Assembly: GCA_052389435.1 (NCBI GenBank)
Contig: JBQTIB010000104.1
Span: 1 to 34,605, forward strand
Length of the DNA stretch: 34,605 bases
DNA from: JBQTKD01 sp052389435
GTDB lineage: Bacteria > Actinomycetota > Actinomycetes > Sporichthyales > Sporichthyaceae
Direction: 5' to 3'
The notes beneath the pieces are model-generated. The model was not told the DNA's origin. It worked only from the letters and a program-made list of their open reading frames with translations, and made no database searches. Each line of letters starts with the position of its first letter. Position 1 is the first letter of the stretch. The translations under genes and the position numbers were made by a program. Below, in pieces: positions 1 through 7,621 of the stretch.

Positions 1-151
1 GTTGGTGGGGGGGGTGTTCGCCCCCAACACCCCCGTTGTGGGGAAGGTGTTGTTCGAGGGGTGCGCGGGGCGGCCCCCCGCGGGGGGGGGGGGCGCCCCT
101 GGACGGCCCCCCCCACTTCCGCGGATCTGAACGTCGCCGCCCGAGGAGGCG
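1..151. repeat. G/C homopolymer and inverted-repeat stretch, no gene seen
   Basis: This stretch is dominated by G and C runs. There is an eight-G run near position 7, GGGGG-tgttcg-CCCCC near the left edge, a C6-GC-G12 block at 74-93 whose inner part (74-87) is a perfect 14-base palindrome, and a C8 run near 107-114. I see no convincing coding sequence in it. It lies downstream of a minus-strand operon, so it could act as transcription-blocking structure. Homopolymers this long are also prone to sequencing and assembly error. Confidence 0.5.
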
Positions 152-310
152 TCAGGCAGCTTCCTGCTTCGACGTGCTCTCGCTCGGCGCGGGTGCGGCC
201 GGCATCAGCACGCGCGACCGGTTGACCAGGTGCTTGTCCTCGATGCGGGCCAGCAGGAACACGAACGCGAGCATCACGAAGGGCATGACGAACGCAACGG
301 CAAGGCTCAC
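152..310 (-). CDS. Small single-pass membrane protein (52 aa), unknown function
   Basis: A 52-residue ORF reads from a GTG at 310 to a TGA at 152-154. Residues about 2-20 form one hydrophobic segment (SLAVAFVMPFVMLAFVFLL). A charged stretch (ARIEDKH) and a polar, Pro/Ser-rich tail ending KQEAA follow. A GAGG ribosome-binding motif lies 6 nt before the GTG. The start is only 2 nt after the stop of the STAS gene, so the two are almost certainly co-transcribed and probably translationally coupled. The topology suggests a bitopic inner-membrane peptide. I do not recognise a named family. Linkage to an anti-sigma antagonist suggests a membrane accessory in the same signalling unit; that is inference. 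Confidence 0.6.
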   Translation of the reverse strand: MSLAVAFVMPFVMLAFVFLLARIEDKHLVNRSRVLMPAAPAPSESTSKQEAA

Positions 311-312
311 GG

Positions 313-762
313 CTATACCTCGTGTCGGCTGGCGGCGGCGTGCAGAGTGGACGTGCGACCGGTGACGCGGGTGTCGGTCTCACCGTTCATGTGGGCCCGA
401 CCGGCGGGGAGGACCGCGCGACCGCGGGTTCCACGCAGGGCGAGTTCGACGTCGGCGAACGTCGGCAGACACGCGCAGAGGCCGGTGATCTCCAGCATCC
501 GACGCACCATGGGAGCGGGACCCGCGGCGCGGACCCAGACTCCGACCGCGGCTGCCCGGCGGGCGATGTTGGCCATCGCCCGCAGTGCGGTCAAATCGCA
601 GAATCCGGCCTCGCCGAGATCGATCACGATCCCGGTCGGTCGGACCCGCAGTACCTCGAGCAACTCCGCGTGCAGTGCCGCGACGTTGCCGAGGTCGTAG
701 TCACCGTGCAGTACCGCTACCGCGACACCACCGGCGCGACGAACATCGACGTCTGCGTCCAC
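313..762 (-). CDS. STAS-domain protein (anti-sigma factor antagonist-like)
   Basis: This is a 149-residue protein with a STAS fold: an N-terminal strand region (VAVAVLHGDYDLGNV), then a VIDLGEAGFCDLTALRAM block at about 46-63, then an AAAVGVWVRAAGPAPMVRRMLEITGL region. In SpoIIAA-type antagonists the switch residue is a Ser in a DSSGL motif. Here the motif reads D56-L-T58-A-L, so Thr58 takes the phospho-acceptor position and the usual small residues are altered. The start is a GTG at 762 with AGAGGAG just upstream. The last ~45 residues, beyond the STAS core, are Arg-rich and probably disordered. No anti-sigma kinase or sigma factor is adjacent. The role is probably partner switching, but the targets are unknown. 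Confidence 0.75.
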   Translation of the reverse strand: MDADVDVRRAGGVAVAVLHGDYDLGNVAALHAELLEVLRVRPTGIVIDLGEAGFCDLTALRAMANIARRAAAVGVWVRAAGPAPMVRRMLEITGLCACLPTFADVELALRGTRGRAVLPAGRAHMNGETDTRVTGRTSTLHAAASRHEV

Positions 763-870
763 TACTCCTCTTTCTTCGGCGGGTTAGGAGGGGACGATGT
801 GCACGTAATGATGTGTCCGCCGAGAACCCCGATCCAGGGGCTTGCTGTGCAATTTCCTGCCCCTTTACAA

Positions 871-896
871 GACAAACCAGGCGAGCGGGACAAACC
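871..896. repeat. Direct repeat GACAAACC x2, 18-bp period
   Basis: GACAAACC occurs at 871-878 and again at 889-896, followed by a diverged third relative (GGGCAAATCGGACA) near 897-910. On the minus strand it reads GGTTTGTC, about 110-135 bp upstream of the STAS gene. It is a possible activator or sigma-factor site. I do not see a matching -10 of the SigB/SigF type. Confidence 0.35.
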
Positions 897-1125
897 GGGC
901 AAATCGGACACGGCCCCGGGCGCTCCAGGACATGTCTCGTATCGGTAACGGCGCTCTGACCTGCGGAAACGCCAGATCGATGTCGATCGAGAAAAGGCGC
1001 CTCGGGCGGGGTGTTACACGGCCGGCACTTGCTCAAGATCCAACTTGACCCGGCGGGCTTGATCGCTTTCCGTCGACGGCGCGAATGCCCCCATTCGAGC
1101 GACCCGTCCCAGGGAAGCGCGAAAT

Positions 1126-1140
1126 TCGAACGGCGTTCGA
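1126..1140. promoter_or_regulatory. Perfect inverted repeat TCGAAC-ggc-GTTCGA
   Basis: The 6-bp arms are perfect and separated by 3 bp. The site lies 200 bp upstream of the GAP1-N2 start and in the same intergenic region as the STAS promoter. The size and symmetry fit a dimeric repressor operator. No regulator is identified. Confidence 0.3.
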
Positions 1141-1339
1141 TCGCCCGCAGAATGCAGCCAAATACATGCGGTGACCGGCTGTGGGTCCCCTGCCAATGGC
1201 CCGCAAAGTCGACCGGGGGCACCGGGGGTTCTCCGCGGCGATCTCGTCCGATCGGGCCCTCAAGGTTCGCCGCCCGGGGTACGACATAACAGGTGATCGG
1301 CATTCTCGTCCGATCCCTGCAACGAGCCCGGGAGCACCG

Positions 1340-3199
1340 TTGTCCGCAAGGCCCCCGCACGGCGAAGACCCGCGCTGGGTGCAGTTGACCTACACCTCGC
1401 TGCCCTCCGGCGACGGGGCGAGCCGCCGCACCGGACAGGTCAGCGGCCACGCGAGCGAGCAGATGTGTTCCATCCTCCTCTCGGGTGCCGAGGCGACGCT
1501 GGACTCGCACGTCGACCTTCCGGCGGACCCGAGCGAGGACCAGCTGCGGCGCGATCGGCCGCGCCGGCTCGTCCACCGCCCGTTCCAAGGGGTGTTCTCG
1601 GCGCTCTGGCACACCGTCCCCGCGGGCGAGGACGCCGCCGGCGTCGCGGGCAACGTCTTCCTGCACGCCGCGATGGAACTCCGTGCGGGATCCCCCGACC
1701 CCACGCGCCGGCCGATCGACGCCTGGCGCTCCCCGATGTGGCTGACGCCCTGGGGCGCCGACGCGGTGGCGGCCGCCGGCTTCGAGGAGATCGACGACCT
1801 ACCGCCCGGCGTGCTGACCGGACCCGAGGCGGCCATGCGCTTCCTGGACCGGCCCGACGTGCAGACCGAGGCGCTCGGTCCGCTGGTCGACGCCCTAGCC
1901 GAGGCGTTGGACGGCGGCCCGAACGTCGCCCTGGTCGCGGAGACCCCCGACGACGGCGCGGGATGGATTGCGGTGCTGAGCCACCTGTTCGCCCAGGTCC
2001 CGGCGGCTCGGATGTCCTGGTCCACCTACGAACGGGCCGCGTCCATCGACCCGTCCCGGGGCATTCCGCTGCACCTGGTGGTGTTCCCGCCGGCCGACGA
2101 GGCCGCTCTCGACACCGCCCGGCGGGCCGGATCCAACTTCGTGCTGATCAAGGCGCATCGGCAGGCCGAGGCGTGCGCGGGGAGCGAGTCCGCCTGGGCG
2201 CAGATGCTCCAGGACTTCCGGCTCGAGCCACTCGAGCCGCGGGTGCGCGTGCTGCTGAACCGCGACCAGACCTGCGCCGCGTGGTCGGAGACGCTGCCGA
2301 TGCACCCCGTCGAGCCGCTGGCCGACGCCATCGCGGAGGACGAGTACTTCTGCGACGCCTGGCTCGTCGACGACGACACCGAGGCCGACGACGTCGCCGA
2401 GGCGCTTCCCGCCCCCGATCCCGCCCCCGAGCCGGAGCCGGAGCCGGTGCTGCCCACCCGTGCGGAACTGCGGCGGCAGCGCCGCCTGCTGGGACTGGAG
2501 GACACGGGCCCGGTGCCGGTCGACGCCTCGGGCGCCGAGCCGACCGTGCGACCCGAGCCGGTACTGCGGCCGTTGCGCGCCGCCGGCCCCGCACCGGAGC
2601 CGGCGGAGCGTCGCGTGGCCGTGCTGACCTCGCCCCGCACGTCGATCGAGGACCTGCCGGAGCCGGCCGACCTCGAGCGGATGTGGCAGGACCTGCGGGC
2701 GCGGGGGGATCTGGAGGGCGAGGCAGCCAAGCGCTACGTGCACCTGGCACTGCTGGAGCGCGAGGGTCTGTTCCAGTCGGTGCCTGCCGCGGCGCCGCTG
2801 GCAATCCGCTGGGACGCCTACTCCTTCGGGCAGCTGCTCACCGTTCGCGACGCGCTGCTCGCGGACGCGGCCACCTGGCACGCGCGCCGCGAACCGGTCG
2901 ACGCCGCCGTCCGCGTCCTGCGCCTCGTCGACTTCCTCGTTCGGGCTCGGGTGGCCTCGGACGTGCCCGACGGTCCGATCTCCTACCCCATCGTCGATCT
3001 CGTCGAGGCCAACGTGCCGGCGTTGACCGGCGCCGGCGGGCCGGAGGTGCAGCGAGCCTGCGGCGATCTGGACGGGCGCACCAGGTTCGCCGTGCTCCAA
3101 CAGGCGATCTGGGCCGCCGCCGTTCCGGCGCACTCCTTCAAGGACACCCTGCACCTGTGGCTGGGCATCTCCTGCTTCACCCGCTACCCGTTGCGTTGA
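1340..3199 (+). CDS. GTPase-associated protein, GAP1-N2 type (paralogue A)
   Basis: This is a 619-residue protein. Its N-terminal part (about 10-135) has the signature of the GAP1-N2 domain: RWVQLTYTS, then DSHVDLP, RPRRLVHRPFQ, ALWHTVPAGEDAAG-GNVFLHA and IDAWRSPMWLTPWGA. A GAP1-M-like segment follows at about 150-290 (EALGPLVDALAEAL, WIAVLSHLFAQ, MSWSTYERAAS). Then comes an acidic, Pro/Glu-rich linker and a helical C-terminal domain (RMWQDLRARGDLEG to LHLWLGISCFTRYPLR). GAP1 proteins are known as partners of conflict-type GTPase systems in filamentous actinomycetes. No GTPase is present here. The TTG at 1340 is chosen because GGGAG lies 5 nt upstream and it places RW at residue 12-13, as in the paralogue at 7618. 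The longer frame from 1181 has no such support. Confidence 0.75.
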   Translation: MSARPPHGEDPRWVQLTYTSLPSGDGASRRTGQVSGHASEQMCSILLSGAEATLDSHVDLPADPSEDQLRRDRPRRLVHRPFQGVFSALWHTVPAGEDAAGVAGNVFLHAAMELRAGSPDPTRRPIDAWRSPMWLTPWGADAVAAAGFEEIDDLPPGVLTGPEAAMRFLDRPDVQTEALGPLVDALAEALDGGPNVALVAETPDDGAGWIAVLSHLFAQVPAARMSWSTYERAASIDPSRGIPLHLVVFPPADEAALDTARRAGSNFVLIKAHRQAEACAGSESAWAQMLQDFRLEPLEPRVRVLLNRDQTCAAWSETLPMHPVEPLADAIAEDEYFCDAWLVDDDTEADDVAEALPAPDPAPEPEPEPVLPTRAELRRQRRLLGLEDTGPVPVDASGAEPTVRPEPVLRPLRAAGPAPEPAERRVAVLTSPRTSIEDLPEPADLERMWQDLRARGDLEGEAAKRYVHLALLEREGLFQSVPAAAPLAIRWDAYSFGQLLTVRDALLADAATWHARREPVDAAVRVLRLVDFLVRARVASDVPDGPISYPIVDLVEANVPALTGAGGPEVQRACGDLDGRTRFAVLQQAIWAAAVPAHSFKDTLHLWLGISCFTRYPLR

Positions 3200-3233
3200 C
3201 GGCGCCCTGCCACGCGCGGGGTCCGCGCGCATC

Positions 3234-3252
3234 CCCCGAGCGGACCTCGGGG
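3234..3252 (+). terminator. Hairpin CCCCGAG-cggac-CTCGGGG
   Basis: A perfect 7-bp stem with a 5-nt loop lies 35 nt after the GAP1-N2 stop codon and before the EVE/DUF3883 gene. There is no clear T-run after it, which is common for actinobacterial terminators. It is a candidate terminator only. Confidence 0.4.
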
Positions 3253-3329
3253 TGTGTCCGTTCGGCTACGTCCCGATCCGTCCCGGCTGCGTCCAACCGA
3301 GGAGAGTCCCCGCTCGTCCGAGGAGTGCC

Positions 3330-4175
3330 GTGTCCGCCTACGTCGTGACCTACAACCCGGCCCGCTGGCAGTGGGACCCGAGCGATCGCGCCGCGGAGAT
3401 CGCGACCACGGCGGCGGGCGGCACCTTCCGCGCGCCCTGGTACGTCGGCTCGCAGACCTGCGACCTCGCCGTCGGCGACGGCGCCTTCCTGCTGCTGGTG
3501 GGCGACGGCGACCGCGGCCTCGTCGGCTTCGGCACCTTCGTCAGCGAGGCCTACCCGGACTGGCACTGGGACGGCAGCGACCGCCTCGCCTACTTCGCGG
3601 ACGTCGAATGGACCTCGATCCTGGCCAACGCGAACCGCATCGTCGTCGAGGACCTCCTCGAGCTCGTCCCCGCCGCCCCGTGGGCCACCATGACCGGACC
3701 GGCCGTACGGCTCTCCGACGCCGCGGACTCCGAGCTGGCCGAGCTTTCCCACATCGGCCTCATTCCCGGCCAGCGCGCCGGCCGGACCCGCCCGCGGGAC
3801 GCGATGCGCCGGACGATGGTGCGCAGCTTCGCCCAGTTCCTGCTCCGGGAGCAGTACCGCGAGCGGGGCTGGGCGGTGGTGGACACCCCGCACGCCCAGT
3901 CCTACGGCGCCGTCGCGACCAGGGACGGGGAAACCCGTTTCCTGCAGGCCAAGGGCAGCGAGTCCGACGGCCGATCGGTGAGCGTGACGGCCGCAGAGGT
4001 CCGCTTCGCGCGCGAAAGCGCGGGCCGGTTCGTGCTCGGCGTCGTCGGAGACATCGAGTTCATCGGCAGCCAGATCGACCCCACCTCCGGCGTCCTCACC
4101 GAATACGCCTGGGATCCAGCGGCCGGCGACCTGCAGCCCCAGCAGTTCACCTGGACGCCGGCGCGTTGGCCCTAG
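3330..4175 (+). CDS. EVE (PUA-like) plus DUF3883 (NOV C-terminal) fusion protein
   Basis: This is a 281-residue protein. The N-terminal half looks like an EVE/PUA-fold domain: YVVTYNPARWQWD, VGSQTCDLAVGDGAFLLLVG, GLVGFGTFVSE, and PDWHWDGSDRLAYFADVEW at about 1-95. EVE domains bind modified bases. The C-terminal part (about 150-260) matches DUF3883, a restriction-endonuclease-like fold often next to restriction or anti-phage genes: YRERGWAVVDTPHAQSYGAVATRDGETRF, then LQAKG, then SVTAAEVRFARES. The usual acidic residues appear replaced: Gly193 where a YD motif is expected, and Gln206-x-Lys208 instead of Glu-x-Lys. The GTG start at 3330 has GAGGAG 4 nt upstream. The domain pairing suggests sensing of modified nucleic acid. 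Nuclease activity is doubtful. Confidence 0.65.
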   Translation: MSAYVVTYNPARWQWDPSDRAAEIATTAAGGTFRAPWYVGSQTCDLAVGDGAFLLLVGDGDRGLVGFGTFVSEAYPDWHWDGSDRLAYFADVEWTSILANANRIVVEDLLELVPAAPWATMTGPAVRLSDAADSELAELSHIGLIPGQRAGRTRPRDAMRRTMVRSFAQFLLREQYRERGWAVVDTPHAQSYGAVATRDGETRFLQAKGSESDGRSVSVTAAEVRFARESAGRFVLGVVGDIEFIGSQIDPTSGVLTEYAWDPAAGDLQPQQFTWTPARWP

Positions 4176-4287
4176 CGTCCGGTACTGCTCGCTGTGACAA
4201 CGACTGTGCCCGCCAGGCCAAGCCGGCGGGGGCCGGCAACGCGATGCTCGGAACGCCTGTGCCCGGCGAGGAGTTGCGAGGGATCCG

Positions 4288-6441
4288 ATGACAGCGATCG
4301 ACGAGACCGGCACCGCCACTCGGACCGTGCGGGGCGCGTGTCCGCACGACTGTCCGGACACCTGCGCGATGTTGACCACGGTCGACGAGGCGACCGGCCG
4401 GGCCATCGAGGTGCGCGGCGACCCGGACCATCCGTTCACCAGCGGCGGCCTGTGCGTGAAGGTCAACAACTACCTCGACCGCGTCTACGACCCGAACCGC
4501 GTGCTGTTCCCGATGCGCCGCACCGGCCCGAAGGGCAGCGGGAAGTTCGAGCGAATCACCTGGGAGGCGGCGCTGGACGAGATCGCGCTGCGGTTCCGGT
4601 CCGTCGCCGAGGAGTTCGGGCCCGAGGCGATCATGCCGGTCTCCTACCTCGGCACCCAGGGCATCCTCAACGGCCTCAACGTCGGCGACCCGTTCTTCGC
4701 CAAGCTCGGCGCGACGATCTCCGAACGCACCTACTGCGACTCCGGCGCGTGCACGGCCTACGCGATGACCGTCGGCGACACCGCGGGCGTGGACCCGGAG
4801 AGCCTGGCGCACTCGAAGTTCGTGCTGGTGTGGGCCTGCAACATCATGTCCACCAACCTGCACCTGTGGCCGTTCATCGCGCAGGCGCGCAAGAACGGCG
4901 CGAAGGTCGTCGTCGTCGACCCGGTCCGGACCCGCACCGCGGCCGCCGCGGACCAGCACATCGCGATCCGCCCCGGCACCGACGCGGCGCTGGCGCTGGC
5001 GATGTGCCACGTCGTGATCAACGAAGGCCTCGTCGACCAGGACTACGTCGACAGGTACACCGTCGGGTACCCGGAGTTCGTCGAGCGCGTCGCGCAGTAC
5101 ACGCCCGAGTGGGCCGAGGCCGAGTGCGGCGTCGCGGCGGACACGATTCGCACCCTGGCAAGGGAATACGCCGCCAATCAGCCGTCGGTCATCCGCATCG
5201 GCGTCGCGGTCGAGCGGCACGCCGGCGGCGGGCAGACCGTCCGGACCCTCTCGATCCTTCCCGCCCTGGTGGGCGCGTGGCGCAACCCCGGCGGCGGCAT
5301 CCTGCAGCTGCCGCTGTGGGCGTTCCCGGTGAACTGGGGCGCGTTCCTGCACCCCGAGCTGCTGACTCCCGGCAAGCGGATCGTGAACCAGTTCCTTTTG
5401 GGCGACGCGTTGACGGGCGGCCTCGGCCTCGAGCCGGGCATCAAGGCGCTGATGGTCTACAACTCCAATCCGGTCGTGGTGTGTCCGGACCAGGAGAAGC
5501 TGATCGAGGGCCTGAAGCGCGAGGACCTGTTCACCGTCGTGTCCGAGCAGTTCATGACCGACACCGCCGACTACGCCGACATCGTTCTTCCGGCGACGAC
5601 GCAGCTCGAGCAGGACGACGTCATGTTCAGCTGGGGTCACCTGTACGCGACGTACAACCACAGGGCGATCGAGCCGATGGGCGAGGCGATCCCGAACACC
5701 GAGCTGTTCCGCCGCCTCGCCGCGCGCATGGGCTTCGACGAGCCGTGCTTCTCCCGGTCCGACGACGACATGGTGGCCGAGGCCTTCGACTGGACCCATC
5801 CGCACATGGAGGGGATCACCGCCGCCTCGCTCAAGGAGAAGGGCTGGCAGCGCCTGAACGTGCCGCCGCCGGCGGAGTACGCCCCGCACGCCGAGGGCAA
5901 CTTCCGCACCCCGTCGGGCAAGACGGAGATCGCGAGCTCCGCGGCCGCGGGCGGGAACTTCGTGCTGCCGCTGTTCCGGCAGGGTTCCAACGACCACCAG
6001 CCGGGCCAGCCGGTGGACCCGCTGCCGCACTACATTCCGCCGCGGGAGTCCGCGCGCACGAATCCGCACATGGCGCAGCGGTATCCGCTGAACCTGCTGA
6101 CGCCGAAGGCGCACGCGTACCTGAACTCCAGCTTCGCCAACCACGACTTCCACCGCAAGGCGCAGAAGGAGCCGGCGCTGATCATCCATCCCTCCGACGC
6201 CGAGGCCCGCGGGGTCGAGGACGGCCGTCCGGTGAAGGTGTTCAACGACCGCGGCGAGTTCGTCGTCGTGGCGAAGCTTTCGGACACCGTGCTGCCGGGC
6301 GTGGTGGTGTGCAGCCTCGGCGGGTGGCGCAAGCACGCGAAATCGACCTCGACGCTCGCGGCGGTGAACTCGACGGTGTTCGCCGATCTCGGCAACGCCC
6401 CGACGTTCAACGACGTGCTGGTGCAGGTCGAGCTGGCCTGA
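4288..6441 (+). CDS. Molybdopterin-dependent oxidoreductase (DMSO-reductase superfamily)
   Basis: This is a 717-residue enzyme. The N-terminal 4Fe-4S motif is CPHDCPDTC (Cys18, Cys22, Cys26) with Cys56 in GGLCVK. The molybdopterin oxidoreductase domain follows (ITWEAALDEIALRF, GTQGILNGLN, TYCDSGACTAY, FVLVWACNIMSTNLHLWPF, KVVVVDPVRTRTAAAADQHIAIRPGTDAAL). A C-terminal molydopterin-dinucleotide-binding beta-barrel starts near residue 600 (YPLNLLTPKAHAYLNSSFAN, IHPSDAEARGVEDGRPVKVFNDRG). No Tat signal is visible, so it is probably cytoplasmic. No electron-transfer subunit or Mo-cofactor gene is adjacent, so it may act as a stand-alone catalytic subunit with an unknown substrate. The ATG at 4288 has GAGGG about 5 nt upstream. 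Confidence 0.85.
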   Translation: MTAIDETGTATRTVRGACPHDCPDTCAMLTTVDEATGRAIEVRGDPDHPFTSGGLCVKVNNYLDRVYDPNRVLFPMRRTGPKGSGKFERITWEAALDEIALRFRSVAEEFGPEAIMPVSYLGTQGILNGLNVGDPFFAKLGATISERTYCDSGACTAYAMTVGDTAGVDPESLAHSKFVLVWACNIMSTNLHLWPFIAQARKNGAKVVVVDPVRTRTAAAADQHIAIRPGTDAALALAMCHVVINEGLVDQDYVDRYTVGYPEFVERVAQYTPEWAEAECGVAADTIRTLAREYAANQPSVIRIGVAVERHAGGGQTVRTLSILPALVGAWRNPGGGILQLPLWAFPVNWGAFLHPELLTPGKRIVNQFLLGDALTGGLGLEPGIKALMVYNSNPVVVCPDQEKLIEGLKREDLFTVVSEQFMTDTADYADIVLPATTQLEQDDVMFSWGHLYATYNHRAIEPMGEAIPNTELFRRLAARMGFDEPCFSRSDDDMVAEAFDWTHPHMEGITAASLKEKGWQRLNVPPPAEYAPHAEGNFRTPSGKTEIASSAAAGGNFVLPLFRQGSNDHQPGQPVDPLPHYIPPRESARTNPHMAQRYPLNLLTPKAHAYLNSSFANHDFHRKAQKEPALIIHPSDAEARGVEDGRPVKVFNDRGEFVVVAKLSDTVLPGVVVCSLGGWRKHAKSTSTLAAVNSTVFADLGNAPTFNDVLVQVELA

Positions 6442-6476
6442 ACCGGTTAGCGTCGCCTAAGTCGCCGGTGGGGTCG

Positions 6477-6482
6477 TATCGT
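6477..6482 (+). promoter_or_regulatory. TATCGT -10 box, leaderless start of the AraC-type gene
   Basis: The TANNNT hexamer ends 8 nt before the ATG at 6491, and no ribosome-binding motif lies between them. This is the geometry of a leaderless actinobacterial transcript. The same arrangement precedes several other genes in the window. Confidence 0.4.
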
Positions 6483-6490
6483 CGCCGGCA

Positions 6491-7459
6491 ATGACGACGA
6501 TCAGCATCGACACCTCCACGGTCGCCCCGCGCGACCGCGTCGACTTCTGGTGTTCGACGGTCTGCGACCAGTTCGTCGCCCTCGACGTCCGCCCCGAGGC
6601 CGGGCCGCGAATGCACGGGCGCATCGTCGCGACCTCGATCGGCGAGGTCGCGCTCCGGCAGATCGCCGCGGGCGCGCACTCCTTCGTCCGCACGCCCCGC
6701 CAGGTACGCACCGCCGACGAGGACTACTTCCACATCGCCCTGTGCCACAGCGGCTCGACGACGATGACCCAGGAGGGCCGGGAGACCACCATCGGCCCCG
6801 GCGAGTTCGTGCTCTACGACAGCGCCCAGCCGTTCGAGTTCGCCATGGCCGAGGACTTCCACTATTCGGTGTGCCTGTTCCCCAAGCGCCTGCTGCCCCT
6901 GTCCGCCGCGGAACTGGCGGCGGCGTCCGCGATTCGCTTCGACACCCGTCGCGGCATCGGCGCGCTGATCCCCCCGCTGTTCGCCGCCCTCGACGACCTC
7001 GACGCCGCGAGCCTGCCACCGGCCAGCCGCGACGCCATGGTCGCGGCCATCGCCGACCTCTACGTCGCGGTGGTCCGCAGCCGCGTCGACACCGGCGCCT
7101 CCCCGAGCCTGCACCTGGCCCGAGCCAGAGCCTTCGTCGACGAACACCTGACGGACTCTCACCTCGATCCGGCCGCAGTCGCCGTCGGGTGCGCCATCTC
7201 CACGAGCTACCTGCACAAGCTTTTCGCCGCCACGGGCGAGTCCGTCGCCGACTACGTCCGCGAACGCCGCCTTCAGGCCTGTTGGGCGGATCTGCGCCGC
7301 CCGGACCTCGCGCACCTCACCGTCGCCGCCGTCGGCCGCCGCTGGGGCCTGTCCGACCCCGCGCACCTGAGCCGTACCTTTCGTGCCCGTTTCGGCGTCT
7401 CGCCCACCGAGCACCGCGCCCGCTCTCTCGGCCCCGCAGCTCGACAGCCTTCCGCCTGA
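6491..7459 (+). CDS. AraC-family transcriptional regulator
   Basis: This is a 322-residue regulator. Residues about 10-190 form the AraC-ligand-binding-like cupin domain (VDFWCSTVCDQFVALDVRPE, FHIALCHSGSTTMTQEGRE, GPGEFVLYDSAQPFEF). Residues about 210-315 form a C-terminal double helix-turn-helix: LARARAFVDEHLTDSHLDPAAVAVGCAISTSYLHKLF, then the second helix-turn-helix ending in FRARFGVSPTEHR, close to the AraC C-terminal signature. It starts 49 nt after the molybdopterin oxidoreductase and in the same direction. It also precedes the second GAP1-N2 gene by 158 nt, so it may control either neighbour. The ligand is unknown. Confidence 0.85.
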   Translation: MTTISIDTSTVAPRDRVDFWCSTVCDQFVALDVRPEAGPRMHGRIVATSIGEVALRQIAAGAHSFVRTPRQVRTADEDYFHIALCHSGSTTMTQEGRETTIGPGEFVLYDSAQPFEFAMAEDFHYSVCLFPKRLLPLSAAELAAASAIRFDTRRGIGALIPPLFAALDDLDAASLPPASRDAMVAAIADLYVAVVRSRVDTGASPSLHLARARAFVDEHLTDSHLDPAAVAVGCAISTSYLHKLFAATGESVADYVRERRLQACWADLRRPDLAHLTVAAVGRRWGLSDPAHLSRTFRARFGVSPTEHRARSLGPAARQPSA

Positions 7460-7541
7460 CGCGCTCCGACTCCCCGGCCGTTGACCATCTTTTGAACCGA
7501 TAGGCCTCAAGGCCACGGGTCCCGGCTACGACACATCAGTA

Positions 7542-7558
7542 GGACCGTGATCCGGTCC
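7542..7558. promoter_or_regulatory. Inverted repeat GGACCG-tgatc-CGGTCC
   Basis: A perfect 6-bp inverted repeat with a 5-bp spacer lies in the 158-bp gap between the AraC-type gene and GAP1-N2 paralogue B, 31 bp before the small leader ORF. It is a plausible operator or attenuator hairpin. Confidence 0.3.
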
Positions 7559-7588
7559 GTCGCGTCGTCGTCGCAATCTCGGGAGAGC

Positions 7589-7621
7589 GTGTTGCCCTTC
7601 ATGACCTGGTCGAGCCGATGA
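7589..7621 (+). CDS. Candidate leader peptide coupled to GAP1-N2 paralogue B
   Basis: A very short ORF begins with GTG (7589) or TTG (7592) and reads VLPFMTWSSR before TGA at 7619-7621. Upstream at 7581-7585 is GGGAG, a better ribosome-binding site than anything directly before the GAP1-N2 ATG at 7618. The stop codon overlaps that ATG as ATGA. This layout would couple translation of the large gene to the short one. No function for the peptide itself is implied. Confidence 0.35.
   Translation: MLPFMTWSSR

Larger units (their letters stand above)
763..1339. other. 577-bp intergenic region between divergent genes
   Basis: This region separates the minus-strand STAS gene from the plus-strand GAP1-N2 gene and should hold both promoters. 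The visible structure is a direct repeat of GACAAACC (871-878 and 889-896, 18-bp period) and a perfect inverted repeat TCGAAC-ggc-GTTCGA (1126-1140). A less GC-rich patch near 1280-1310 contains GTACGACATAAC. Open frames here on either strand look like read-through of GC-rich sequence. I see no convincing gene. Confidence 0.5.

Noticed and set aside
871..910. SigB/SigF-type promoter for the STAS gene based on GTTTG motifs
   Set aside because: No GGGTA-type -10 lies at the expected distance from either GTTTG.
701..1666. Minus-strand 321-codon frame over the STAS upstream region and GAP1-N2 start
   Set aside because: Low-information composition, overlapping the N-terminus of a real gene on the other strand. 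No family match.
4147..6336. Minus-strand open frame of 729 codons antisense to the molybdopterin oxidoreductase
   Set aside because: It is a codon-bias shadow; the plus-strand frame has cofactor motifs and a ribosome-binding site.
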